Shown here: piece after piece, positions 1 through 5,748 of the stretch
Layout: each line of letters opens with the position of its first letter
Position numbering within the stretch: the first letter of the stretch is position 1
Assembly: GCA_900556295.1 (NCBI GenBank)
Contig: USOK01000112.1
Location: 1-5,812, forward strand
Reading direction: 5' to 3'
Origin: an uncultured bacterium
GTDB lineage: Bacteria; Cyanobacteriota; Vampirovibrionia; Gastranaerophilales; Gastranaerophilaceae
DNA length: 5,812 nucleotides
Notes under the pieces: model-generated
What the model was told of the DNA's origin: nothing
Databases searched by the model: none
Seen by the model: the letters and a program-made list of their open reading frames with translations, nothing else
Translations under genes and position numbers: made by a program

Positions 1-18
1 CAAATTATCATCCGTCAT
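1..18 (-). CDS. 5' end of an unidentified gene running off the left edge
   Basis: Only six codons are visible, reading MTDDNL. The ATG shares its first two bases with the TAA stop of the upstream gene (TAATG), the same arrangement as at 3290 and 4960. An AAGGAG ribosome binding site at 28-33 lies 9 bases upstream, inside the end of the preceding gene. The signal and the coupled arrangement strongly support a real start, but the product cannot be guessed from six residues. Confidence 0.7.
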
Positions 19-347
19 TAGTATATGCTCCTTTTTCTGTTAAAAATTAGCTGCCAACGACTTATTTTAAAGCGTTTTTCAAATCCTTCATCTGAAAAGT
101 TATTAACACCAATGCAATGTACTTGCTCGTGGATAAAAATAGGCAATAAAATAAGTTTTTGCTTTATCCCCTTTTCTTCAAACCATTTCTCGTTTCTTTT
201 GAAATCCTGCTGCTTGATATAGTGGTGTAAATGATACTTAAAATGGTTATAATCCGCGGTGCTTGTGATTTTTGACGTTTGTTTCAACTCGCCGTTTTTT
301 GTTAGTACAAAAATTGGGTATTTTAAAATATCCTCACACATTGTCAT
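18..347 (-). CDS. Small HNH-like protein, function unproven
   Basis: The protein has 109 residues. The frame is open back to 407, but I chose the ATG at 347 because GAGGGG at 355-360 lies 7 bases upstream; earlier starts have no such site. It overlaps the upstream winged-helix gene by 14 bases. A His pair (H41, H42) is followed by a Trp/Phe-rich helix, then QKLILLP (63-69) and a second pair, H73 and H77. The spacing HH...LILLP...H...H resembles the beta-beta-alpha-metal core of HNH nucleases, but the usual central Asn before the Leu/Ile strand is replaced by Lys64 or is absent. No zinc-binding Cys pairs are present. It may be a diverged HNH nuclease or a catalytically dead relative used for DNA binding. 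The family call is inference from spacing only; that the gene is real is well supported. Confidence 0.75.
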   Translation of the reverse strand: MTMCEDILKYPIFVLTKNGELKQTSKITSTADYNHFKYHLHHYIKQQDFKRNEKWFEEKGIKQKLILLPIFIHEQVHCIGVNNFSDEGFEKRFKISRWQLIFNRKRSIY

Positions 348-621
348 AACGCTTCCCCTCTTTTTTCCTAACAAGAACATAATCAACCCACCACACAGGT
401 TCACCAAAACGATTACAGCCTTTTTTATGCTCGTTCAAAATTTCGTACTCTCCTGTTTGCAAAAATCTTTTTCTCAAAATCCTTATTGCATCGGGTGCGT
501 GCCGTATTCCTAGCAGCCTGTGGCACTGCTCGTTTGATATTCTGCCGTAATTTTCCAAAAACCGTAACACTTTATCGGCTTGGGTTTTCCCTTTAAGCTG
601 CTCCATTTGCGATATTTTCAT
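334..621 (-). CDS. Small phage winged-helix (helix-turn-helix) DNA-binding protein
   Basis: The protein has 95 residues. The frame extends to a GTG at 636, but the ATG at 621 has GAGGG at 630-634 with 8-base spacing and is the better start. Residues 12-55 (TQADKVLRFLENYGRIS, then the ILRKR helix) match the start of the short phage helix-turn-helix family, in which a paired-helix recognition unit precedes a wing. Residues 58-84 (EYEILNE, NRFG, WWVDYVL) match the usual wing, where an NRFG-type turn leads to an aromatic strand ending in YVL. I assign it to the HTH_39-type group from memory of that pattern. Such proteins are common among phage early genes and probably bind DNA, but target and regulatory role are unknown. 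It is the only complete gene here that stops with TGA. Confidence 0.8.
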   Translation of the reverse strand: MKISQMEQLKGKTQADKVLRFLENYGRISNEQCHRLLGIRHAPDAIRILRKRFLQTGEYEILNEHKKGCNRFGEPVWWVDYVLVRKKEGKRYDNV

Positions 622-639
622 CCCATTTGCCCTCACTTT

Positions 640-1041
640 TTAGTAAAACTCGTATTTGCTCTTCACATTTTCAGCCATTTCGCCTTGCAGCATAAATTTT
701 ATTACCGACTGGATACCCGATATTTGTGCTTGATAGGCTTTTAATACCTGTTCAAGACCCTTGTATTCCTGCTGCGACTCGTTCAATTTTGTTGTCGTTT
801 CTATCGCCTCATCAGTAAATTTCGGCTTGGCGATAAGCATTGGGATTTTATTCTCAAATGCTGCTTTGCTGTTGTGTAAGCCAGATTTGTAAATCATTAC
901 GGTTAATTTGTTCAGGCTCTCGCCATACGTTTTACGTGCTTCTCGGTAAGCGTTCGCCAACTCCTTCATCTCCTCGGAAACACGTATCAACTGTTGCGAT
1001 ATGTCTTCTATTTGCGGTGTTTCGCATGCTTCTTCTTTCAT
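640..1041 (-). CDS. Hypothetical helical (coiled-coil) phage early protein
   Basis: The protein has 133 residues and I do not recognise a characterised family. The ATG at 1041 has GAGGAG at 1049-1054, 7 bases upstream, in a 24-base gap after the previous gene. The sequence is almost wholly predicted helix. A first charged helix runs over about residues 10-56, a break rich in Pro and Lys follows near 66-74, and a second heptad-like helix runs over about 76-130 (ETTTKLNESQQEYKGLEQVL onward). The hairpin of two long helices suggests a coiled coil, perhaps a dimer or an adaptor. There is no signal peptide, membrane segment or Cys cluster. Its place between the replication genes and the DNA-binding protein suggests a role in early phage DNA metabolism, but no function can be read from the sequence. 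Confidence 0.8.
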   Translation of the reverse strand: MKEEACETPQIEDISQQLIRVSEEMKELANAYREARKTYGESLNKLTVMIYKSGLHNSKAAFENKIPMLIAKPKFTDEAIETTTKLNESQQEYKGLEQVLKAYQAQISGIQSVIKFMLQGEMAENVKSKYEFY

Positions 1042-1065
1042 TTTTTTGCTCCTCTTGTTATCGGT

Positions 1066-1449
1066 TTACACTTTTTCATACCCTTTCGCCAACAATTCAC
1101 CTATATCAGTTCTACCCCAATCAACTTGTGCAAACTGGTATGTCGCGTGTTTAACCGTTTTTCCGTTTCTATCCTTTATGAGTTTTCGCAATGTTACGGT
1201 TTTGTAGCTTTTTGGTTCTTCCCGTTTTGCGTTTTTCTTTCTGCAACCGCTGCGAAAGTCCTTGATGACCTTCAAGGGTGGGACATTGTTATACTCGTAC
1301 TCATTAATAATCCGCCTGTAACACTTCTTGTAATCCCAAATGTCATAGTCCCCAAGCTCTTTTATGTACTCTTGTGCCTTTAGCTTGTCTTTGCTGCCGT
1401 AAAAGCTGAAAAGGTCCCGTACAAACTCTTCTCTTTCACTGTAAAACAC
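1066..1449 (-). CDS. Hypothetical protein, possible G39P-like helicase loader
   Basis: The protein has 127 residues and starts at GTG 1449, which shares a base with the TAG stop of the upstream gene (TAGTG). AAGGGAG at 1458-1464 gives 8-base spacing, so the GTG start is well supported and translation is probably coupled. Residues 5-66 form a compact helical unit: FVRDLFSFYG, then ELGDYDIWDYKKCYRRIINE, then a YEYNNVPPLKVIKDF segment. The order helix, Asp-Tyr turn, long helix, then PPLxVI recalls small phage helicase loaders of the G39P type, whose N-terminal domain ends in a similar Pro-containing helix. The C-terminal part (about 68-127) is basic, then beta-like, and matches nothing I know. 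Its position directly behind a replication-initiation-type gene fits a loader. The assignment is inference and weak; that the gene is real is not in doubt. Confidence 0.8.
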   Translation of the reverse strand: MFYSEREEFVRDLFSFYGSKDKLKAQEYIKELGDYDIWDYKKCYRRIINEYEYNNVPPLKVIKDFRSGCRKKNAKREEPKSYKTVTLRKLIKDRNGKTVKHATYQFAQVDWGRTDIGELLAKGYEKV

Positions 1450-2324
1450 TATTCTTGCTCCCTTACTTCCCTTAGTGCTGCCATAAACGTTGTGTTGTAA
1501 AAATCCTCATCAGGCGCAGCTCTGTCGTCATAAACTCCGTTTCTTAGGTCAGAATAGTTCTTGTCTTTGAGCAAAAAGCTAACAGAAGGCTTGTATTTCT
1601 TTCCGTCCTTGCCAGTAAACTCGCCAATGGATTTTAGCGTTTTTAGCACATCGTCCAGTGTCTCAAAAAAATCAGGGGTCTGCTCTATAAGCTCCGAAAG
1701 TTGCAAACACTGTGGCGAACTTAGAAACGGGATGGCGCCAAAATGCTGTTTATAGCAGCTCTTAAACCGCTTTACTTCTTCGCTGTAGTATGGGTCAACC
1801 TTTTGTGTCCTTATAGGGGTAACACCTTGTAATCCTTTGTTTTGTTCTGCTTTATCCTCTGTTACTTCTTTTTTATTCCTTCTTTCAGTTGCGTTTTTCT
1901 CGTGCGCGCTCTCATCCAATGGAGAAAGAAAACAATTTGATAAATCATTTTCATTTACATTTTCATTTACATTTTCATTTACATTATCATTAGGGGTTGT
2001 TTTGGGGTTGTTTTTTGATGCATTTTTGTTACCTTGGGGAGCACCGCCTAAATGTCCTGATGACCTGCCTTTAAGCCCATTTAAATACTTCTTTAAATTT
2101 GATATTATTTGCGGTTTTATTGATGAAAATATTGCGGAAACTGTGTAATTTTTGCTAAGTTTTTGCTCTATTTCTTGTGTAAAAGTTGTAAGTTGTTCAT
2201 CACTTTCTTCGCAAAAAAGACCAAGTTTTATAATACTTTCCAACAGCAAATATCTATATTTTATTTGTGGAATTTTCTCAACTGACTCCATAAAACTTTT
2301 ATAAAACACAAAACTTTCTCTCAT
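1449..2324 (-). CDS. DUF6291-like phage replication-type protein
   Basis: The protein has 291 residues starting at ATG 2324. The frame continues to an ATG at 2375, but those 17 extra codons cover a terminator-like hairpin and T-run and spell a low-complexity peptide. Family members typically begin with a SFxxYxSF-like motif, seen here right after the chosen start. AAGGA at 2338-2342 lies 13 bases upstream, slightly far. Residues 1-82 form the N-terminal helical domain with an IKPQIISNLKKY helix. A flexible linker (about 83-180) follows, carrying GAPQGNKNAS and three NVNE repeats. A C-terminal helical domain (about 181-264) has FKSCYKQHFG and a PSVSFLLKDKNY ending. This architecture is common in phage proteins annotated as DUF6291 or as replisome organisers, so a role in starting phage replication is likely but inferred. 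Confidence 0.75.
   Translation of the reverse strand: MRESFVFYKSFMESVEKIPQIKYRYLLLESIIKLGLFCEESDEQLTTFTQEIEQKLSKNYTVSAIFSSIKPQIISNLKKYLNGLKGRSSGHLGGAPQGNKNASKNNPKTTPNDNVNENVNENVNENDLSNCFLSPLDESAHEKNATERRNKKEVTEDKAEQNKGLQGVTPIRTQKVDPYYSEEVKRFKSCYKQHFGAIPFLSSPQCLQLSELIEQTPDFFETLDDVLKTLKSIGEFTGKDGKKYKPSVSFLLKDKNYSDLRNGVYDDRAAPDEDFYNTTFMAALREVREQE
1946..1992 (-). repeat. 12-bp tandem repeat coding for Asn-Val-Asn-Glu
   Basis: Three exact copies of a 12-base unit (plus strand CATTTTCATTTA) occupy 1946-1957, 1958-1969 and 1970-1981. A fourth copy at 1982-1992 is degenerate and partial. Read on the minus strand the array encodes NVNE units in the linker of the replication-type protein. The unit length is a multiple of three, so copy-number change would alter linker length without breaking the frame. 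Confidence 0.9.
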
Positions 2325-2348
2325 TTTTTTTACTTTTTCCTTCTCTTT

Positions 2349-2373
2349 AAAAAAAAAGGGGGAATTTTCCCCC
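2349..2373 (-). terminator. Intrinsic terminator or attenuator between recT and the replication gene
   Basis: On the minus strand GGGGG (2358-2362 complement of the CCCCC side is 2369-2373) pairs across a short A/T loop (2363-2368), and nine T residues follow at once (2357 down to 2349). This is the form of a Rho-independent terminator for leftward transcription. The run of T is on the minus side only, so it would not act on rightward transcripts. It lies 45 bases after the recT stop and just before the ribosome binding site of the next gene. Stem length is only 5-6 pairs, so termination may be partial and act as attenuation. Confidence 0.6.
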
Positions 2374-2417
2374 ATAGGGTAATATTTCTCATTATAGGAG
2401 TATACTAGACTTATTAT

Positions 2418-3290
2418 TTATTCATTTTCAAACGCAAAAGGGTCATTTTGAGTGTCTTTTGACTCTTCCATATTATTGAATTCTGCCTCTATAATCGTTT
2501 CTTCGCCGATATTGTCAACGTATTGCGGTTGTGATTCAATGTCATTTAAAACCGCCATATCATTTGTAACTGCTGTTTGAAATTCTACTGACATAATGCC
2601 CCATTTGCTTATTAATTGACGTAACATTGTTTTAAATGCCATTCCGTCAAAATCTTTAGCCCAAAAAGAATATTTTGTATTGTTTCTTACATCTGATCTA
2701 TACGCTTGTGAATATTCTTTAGCGTGTTTTTCCATTTTTGCTTTAGACCAGTAAAGAGATTTTTTAAATCCGTTAGTAAGTTCAAAGTATGTATAATATC
2801 CGACTACTGGTAAAGATTCTCTTTCGTCGTCGTCTTCGATAAATTCTATAACTGTTTTACCAGTAAATTTATCTTTTCCTTTATATTCGCCTTCTCTGAT
2901 TTCAATTACATCTAAATCACGGTAATTACCTGAACGCATAGCAAGCTGAATATATCCTTTATAACCTAGCTGGAATTGTGCAACTATTCTTTTTATATTG
3001 CCTTGTTTGTCTTTATCTTTATAAGGGACTATATAATATTGTCCTAGCTGCGGGCTTGATGACAATTTTAAACTTTCACCCAAAAGTGCACTTGCCAAAA
3101 TTGTGCTGTGTTCGCATTCGGCAATAGCCGGATTATTTGATACAAGTGATATAATTGATGTTATAAACTTGTTCCCGTCTTTGCCTGCTATCATTTGATT
3201 TATTTTGTTCTTTACCGCATCTGACGTCATAAACGTCGAAAAAGTCGATTTACTCGTTTTTCTTGTTGTCAAACTATTACCTATTGCCAT
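2418..3290 (-). CDS. recT: RecT-family single-strand DNA annealing protein
   Basis: The protein has 290 residues, usual for phage RecT. It binds single-stranded DNA exposed by the partner exonuclease and anneals it to complementary DNA in RecA-independent phage recombination. Recognisable features, in order, are an N-terminal segment with a family-like ASALLGESLKLSSSPQLGQ (66-84) and YYIVPYKDK (85-93), then the signature LGYKGYIQLAMRSG (108-121). A YWSKAKMEKHAKEYSQAY helix (180-197) and the FWAKDFDGMAFKTMLRQLIS core (209-228) follow. The tail after about 255 is acidic. The ATG at 3290 overlaps the upstream TAA by one base (TAATG), with GGGGG at 3300-3304 as probable ribosome binding site at 9 bases. 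Its neighbours are the matching exonuclease and DUF1351 genes, so the system is complete. The family call is secure. Confidence 0.95.
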   Translation of the reverse strand: MAIGNSLTTRKTSKSTFSTFMTSDAVKNKINQMIAGKDGNKFITSIISLVSNNPAIAECEHSTILASALLGESLKLSSSPQLGQYYIVPYKDKDKQGNIKRIVAQFQLGYKGYIQLAMRSGNYRDLDVIEIREGEYKGKDKFTGKTVIEFIEDDDERESLPVVGYYTYFELTNGFKKSLYWSKAKMEKHAKEYSQAYRSDVRNNTKYSFWAKDFDGMAFKTMLRQLISKWGIMSVEFQTAVTNDMAVLNDIESQPQYVDNIGEETIIEAEFNNMEESKDTQNDPFAFENE

Positions 3291-4132
3291 TATTCTATAC
3301 CCCCGTATTCAATGTTGTTTTCTCTTAAAAATTCACCAAGTGCCACAAGTTTGGCTTTATTCCCTTTTACCCAAAATTTTCTATAGTATATCTTTTGGGG
3401 TTCCTTACAAATTTCATTTGCTTCTTTTTTATCTTCATTCACTTGATGAGTTTTTGTTGTTTGCTTTTGTTCTTCTTTGTGTTGCTTTTCTCGGGCTTCA
3501 ATAAGTGTTTTTAGCTTTTCCAGCCGTTCCTTTTCTTGCATCGCTTCAACAAAATCTAAAGTAGCAAGATATTTGTTCTTCACCTGTAAAGCTATGTCTG
3601 CTTCTAGTTTTAGGCCGTTTATTATTTCCAATTTCGCTTTAACATCACTAATTGTTTCGGCTATTTCTTTTTCAATCTCACTCATTTTGTAAGTCGCATT
3701 GAGCCATTTTTTATTAAATATTTTTTCAATTGGCAAAATGTCCGAAAAATCTTCAATAATAGAGTTATAAAAATTCTCTATATCTGCTTTTTTGGCTTCG
3801 GCTTTTTGTAATTCAAAGTTTTTAATTTGTGTGTCAATTGCCATAACAGGCTTGTCAACCAAGAACACAAGCTCTTTTATCCTTTTTTCAAATTCTTCAT
3901 ACGGCTTCAAGCATAACTTTTTAATCTCTTTCCTTCTTTTATCAATTGCTTCTTTAAATTTATTTAGGTTTGACCTGTCTTCTTTTGCGGTTTTTATCGC
4001 ATCTTCCGTATAGGTTAAATTTTCGTATTTTTCAAGTCTTGCGCTTAATTCTGTTTTAAGTTCGTCAAAATTAAATTCAATCGCTTGAATAAAGCCGTTT
4101 TCGCTTGTTGGATTTATCAGTTTAAATTCCAT
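3290..4132 (-). CDS. DUF1351-family phage coiled-coil protein
   Basis: The protein has 280 residues. DUF1351 members are phage proteins of unknown function usually found with RecT and YqaJ-type genes, as here. The diagnostic stretch is about residues 48-72, where TAKEDRSNLNKFKEAIDKRR is followed by KEIKK and the LKPYEEFEKRIKEL helix. A long helical and coiled-coil centre (about 100-225) holds WLNATYKMSEIEKEI (143-157). A charged linker leads to a C-terminal KFWVKGNKAKLVALGEFLRE segment (252-271), which resembles the small alpha/beta ending of the family. AAAGGAG at 4140-4146 lies 7 bases before the ATG, and the upstream short ORF stops directly at this ATG. It is soluble, with no membrane segment. 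A structural or accessory role in recombination is inferred only from genome context. Confidence 0.88.
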   Translation of the reverse strand: MEFKLINPTSENGFIQAIEFNFDELKTELSARLEKYENLTYTEDAIKTAKEDRSNLNKFKEAIDKRRKEIKKLCLKPYEEFEKRIKELVFLVDKPVMAIDTQIKNFELQKAEAKKADIENFYNSIIEDFSDILPIEKIFNKKWLNATYKMSEIEKEIAETISDVKAKLEIINGLKLEADIALQVKNKYLATLDFVEAMQEKERLEKLKTLIEAREKQHKEEQKQTTKTHQVNEDKKEANEICKEPQKIYYRKFWVKGNKAKLVALGEFLRENNIEYGGIE

Positions 4133-4288
4133 TTATAAGCTCCTTTCGATTTCATTAGCCATATTTTGTAATAGTTTTCGTACTGTGTTTATAAGGCGTG
4201 TTCTAAAATCTTCTGAATAGAAAGCAATAAGCCAAACTCAAAAAAATAGAACAGGGGCTACAAATAGCCATTTTAAAAGTTTTTTCAT
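4133..4288 (-). pseudogene. Small membrane-protein ORF interrupted by an in-frame TGA
   Basis: This 51-codon ORF is too short and broken to be listed by a simple ORF search. ATG 4288 has AAGGAG at 4294-4299 with 5-base spacing. Sixteen codons (MKKLLKWLFVAPVLFF) are followed by TGA at 4238-4240. The same frame then stays open for 34 more codons (VWLIAFYSEDFRTRL onward) to a TAA that touches the start of the next gene. With any hydrophobic residue at the TGA, residues about 5-24 form one transmembrane helix after a positive N terminus, followed by a charged amphipathic tail. The fit between the exonuclease stop (12 bases upstream) and the DUF1351 start shows that this was a real gene slot. A nonsense mutation changing TGG to TGA is the simplest reading; readthrough as Trp is the alternative. 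The membrane protein's function is unknown. Confidence 0.65.
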
Positions 4289-4300
4289 AATTTCTCCTTT

Positions 4301-4960
4301 TTATATGCTTGGTAATTTTAACGGGGGCTCTTTGTCTTTTTCGACATAATGCCAAAATTCGCACTCTTTTTCGATTAGATAATTTATATCGTCTTCGTGC
4401 TCTTCCCGTAAAATGTGATAATGCTTTGTGGTAAGTTGTGTTTCTTTTTCGTTTTTGTGCTTAATTTGAACTTTTAATTTACAAAATTTGTAATCTTCAT
4501 CAATGGCAAAATAATGCAAAACTTGGCAAAAATAATTCATCGGGATTTGTTTATTCCACTTTTCCCAGTCCTGCGGTCTGTGTATTTCGGTGGTTTTGCA
4601 TTCAAATATACCTCTTAAAGCTGTTTTGATTTCCAATAATTCACCATCCAGACTAGCTCGAATAAAATTAAAACCTTTGTGTATATGTAAATCATAAGGA
4701 TTATGTGTTACTTTGTACTCAGGATAGTCAAGTTTGAAAAGTTCTCTTAAATATTCTTCTGCTTTTTTGCCATAAACTACACAAGGCTTTTGGCTTATAT
4801 CTTGCGCTTTTGCCCGTCCTGTTTTCTCTTTCCACAATTCAACATTTGTTTTATACGGATTTAAGCCTAATATACAAGCAGCGTCGGACCCGCCTATGCC
4901 CTTTGAACGTTCTTTTAGCCAAGTTTCAACGGCATTTATTTCCTTTAATAAATGTGACAT
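4301..4960 (-). CDS. YqaJ-family phage recombination exonuclease
   Basis: The protein has 219 residues and is a lambda-exonuclease-like member of the PD-(D/E)XK superfamily. By family knowledge it resects double-stranded DNA 5' to 3', leaving a 3' single strand for RecT. Visible motifs are IGGSDAACILGLNPYKT (22-38), the family's N-terminal signature, then LW near 42, Glu68 in the GKKAEEYL helix, ASLDGE (102-107, catalytic Asp105), ECKTTE (120-125, catalytic Glu120 and Lys122) and QVLHY (146-150, Gln146). All expected active-site residues are present, so it is probably active. The ATG at 4960 shares a base with the upstream TAA (TAATG), with AAGG at 4968-4971 7 bases away. Length is within the normal range for short phage members. 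Confidence 0.93.
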   Translation of the reverse strand: MSHLLKEINAVETWLKERSKGIGGSDAACILGLNPYKTNVELWKEKTGRAKAQDISQKPCVVYGKKAEEYLRELFKLDYPEYKVTHNPYDLHIHKGFNFIRASLDGELLEIKTALRGIFECKTTEIHRPQDWEKWNKQIPMNYFCQVLHYFAIDEDYKFCKLKVQIKHKNEKETQLTTKHYHILREEHEDDINYLIEKECEFWHYVEKDKEPPLKLPSI

Positions 4961-5283
4961 TACGCAACCTTGGTGTTTGTTTTTTGTGTGATTACGGCCT
5001 CTATAACTTTGTTTGCTATTTGAGTGGTCAAAACGAACTCTAAAAGTTCTTCCAAGACTTCTTTTCTTGTATACTTCCCTTTTTCTGTCCGCTCTTCAAC
5101 TTCTTTCATTTTGGAAGTTATAAATTTTTCTAAATCTTTCAAAGTTTTTATGTTTTTTTCTATCCCGCTATAATCTCCATAGCCATACATGCTTGTTATA
5201 TCAACATAATCATTGCAATCAATTTCCATGCTTAAACCTGTCAAGCAATCGTCTTTTTCATAAAAATCAAATTCAAATCTCAT
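4960..5283 (-). CDS. Hypothetical phage early protein
   Basis: The protein has 107 residues and I do not recognise a family. The frame runs back to a TTG at 5301, but the ATG at 5283 has AAAGGG at 5291-5296 with 7-base spacing and is clearly the better start. The N-terminal half is beta-like and acidic (MRFEFDFYEKDD, then a GYGDYSG turn near 34-40). The C-terminal half is helical: LKDLEKFITSKMKEVEE (about 48-64), then KEVLEELLEFVLTTQIANKVIEA. No membrane segment, Cys cluster or catalytic motif is seen. It starts two bases after the stop of the interrupted ORF and overlaps the exonuclease gene by one base, so it belongs to the recombination operon. Function is unknown. Confidence 0.8.
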   Translation of the reverse strand: MRFEFDFYEKDDCLTGLSMEIDCNDYVDITSMYGYGDYSGIEKNIKTLKDLEKFITSKMKEVEERTEKGKYTRKEVLEELLEFVLTTQIANKVIEAVITQKTNTKVA

Positions 5284-5285
5284 TT

Positions 5286-5522
5286 TTAAACCCTTTCGCA
5301 AACTTTCAAGTTCAACCTGTTCAAATTGTCATAAAATCCGCATTTTTTGAGTCTTGCGAATTTTTCATGTGCTCGAGCAAAAACATTCTCATCAGTTGGG
5401 AACAAGTCAACTGTTTCACCGCTTGTCATCTCGATTACAGATGTTTTCACAAAGCCTTTTATTGCTTTTAAATAGTTTTCAAATCTTTGTGACTCAATGC
5501 TTTTAATTCATGTTTTTGACAT
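5286..5522 (-). pseudogene. Interrupted small ORF at the head of the early operon
   Basis: A frame from ATG 5522 to TAA 5286-5288 is open apart from a TGA at codon 5 (5508-5510). The downstream 73 codons look coding: SIESQRFENYLKAIKGF, then MTSGETVDLFPTDENVF, then AHEKFARLKKCGFYDNLNRL. The stop lies two bases before the next start, and its last codons contain that gene's ribosome binding site, as in the rest of the operon. Three readings are possible. TGA may be read through (MSKT-X-IKSIES). A one-base insertion may have split an ORF from ATG 5533-5535, which has AAGGG at 5545-5549 with 9-base spacing and runs into TAA 5503-5505; removing one T there gives MN-KSIES in frame. Or translation may start at GTG 5450, giving 54 residues. 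I recognise no family. The broken-gene reading is most economical. Confidence 0.5.
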
Positions 5523-5556
5523 TATTAAATCTCATTATTTAAAACCCTTATTGATA

Positions 5557-5586
5557 TACATCCGTTGGACAATCCCAAAAGATGTA
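5557..5586. repeat. Short imperfect inverted repeat, possible operator
   Basis: TACATC at 5557-5562 and GATGTA at 5581-5586 are inverted copies separated by 18 bases, with a GGA/TCC pair inside the spacer (off-centre by about one base). The element lies just upstream of the start of the leftward operon, where a phage repressor could bind. Six-base arms can occur by chance, so confidence is low. Confidence 0.25.
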
Positions 5587-5627
5587 CAAAGATAAAGATT
5601 TTATTGTTATTCAATGGTCAAGGTGCA

Positions 5628-5741
5628 ATGTTTTTAACCTCTGACAATCAAGATGATGATGTTATGGTTATCAAACTCAAAAAAGGTCAATCCGTTAAGA
5701 TTGTTTATGAGGATTTATTAAGCTTTAATATAAGTGTATAA
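5628..5741 (+). CDS. Short plus-strand ORF, uncertain
   Basis: This is a 37-codon ORF beginning MFLTSDNQDDDVMVIKLKKG and ending LLSFNISV. The composition (alternating charged and hydrophobic residues in the middle, as in a small beta structure) looks protein-like, and the frame is open upstream to 5529. AAGG lies only 4 bases before the ATG, which is close for a ribosome binding site. It opposes the main operon, so it may be a small regulator of the lysogenic direction or simply chance coding. I do not recognise it. Confidence 0.3.
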   Translation: MFLTSDNQDDDVMVIKLKKGQSVKIVYEDLLSFNISV

Positions 5742-5742
5742 T
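5737..5742 (+). promoter_or_regulatory. Perfect -10 box for rightward transcription
   Basis: TATAAT occupies 5737-5742, directly preceded by TG. No good -35 box is seen; TTTATT at 5714-5719 matches only half of the consensus at 17-base spacing. If used, transcription would begin near 5748-5749, at the ATG of the next plus-strand ORF. A perfect hexamer is not rare in AT-rich DNA. Confidence 0.3.
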
Positions 5743-5748
5743 TATGGC

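Noticed and set aside
250..336. Readthrough of the TGA at 334-336 to extend the winged-helix protein
   Set aside because: The extension would overlap the whole start region of the next gene and reads as a low-quality basic peptide, so the TGA is a real stop.
334..636. GTG at 636 as start of the winged-helix gene
   Set aside because: The internal ATG at 621 has GAGGG at a spacing of 8 bases; the GTG has no comparable site.
1837..2148. Plus-strand ORF with a hydrophobic Phe/Ser-rich product opposite the replication gene
   Set aside because: It is a shadow of the minus-strand gene: the FTFS repeat is just the antisense of the NVNE repeat, and it has no ribosome binding site. Other plus-strand ORFs within 1-5301 are rejected on the same grounds.
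4241..4269. Hairpin GGCTA/TAGCC (4256-4269) followed by a T-run as a terminator
   Set aside because: The stem has only five pairs and the T-run starts about nine bases away. It lies inside the small membrane ORF.
4960..5301. TTG at 5301 as start of the 107-residue protein
   Set aside because: It would overlap the preceding ORF and lacks a ribosome binding site, whereas ATG 5283 has AAAGGG at 7 bases.
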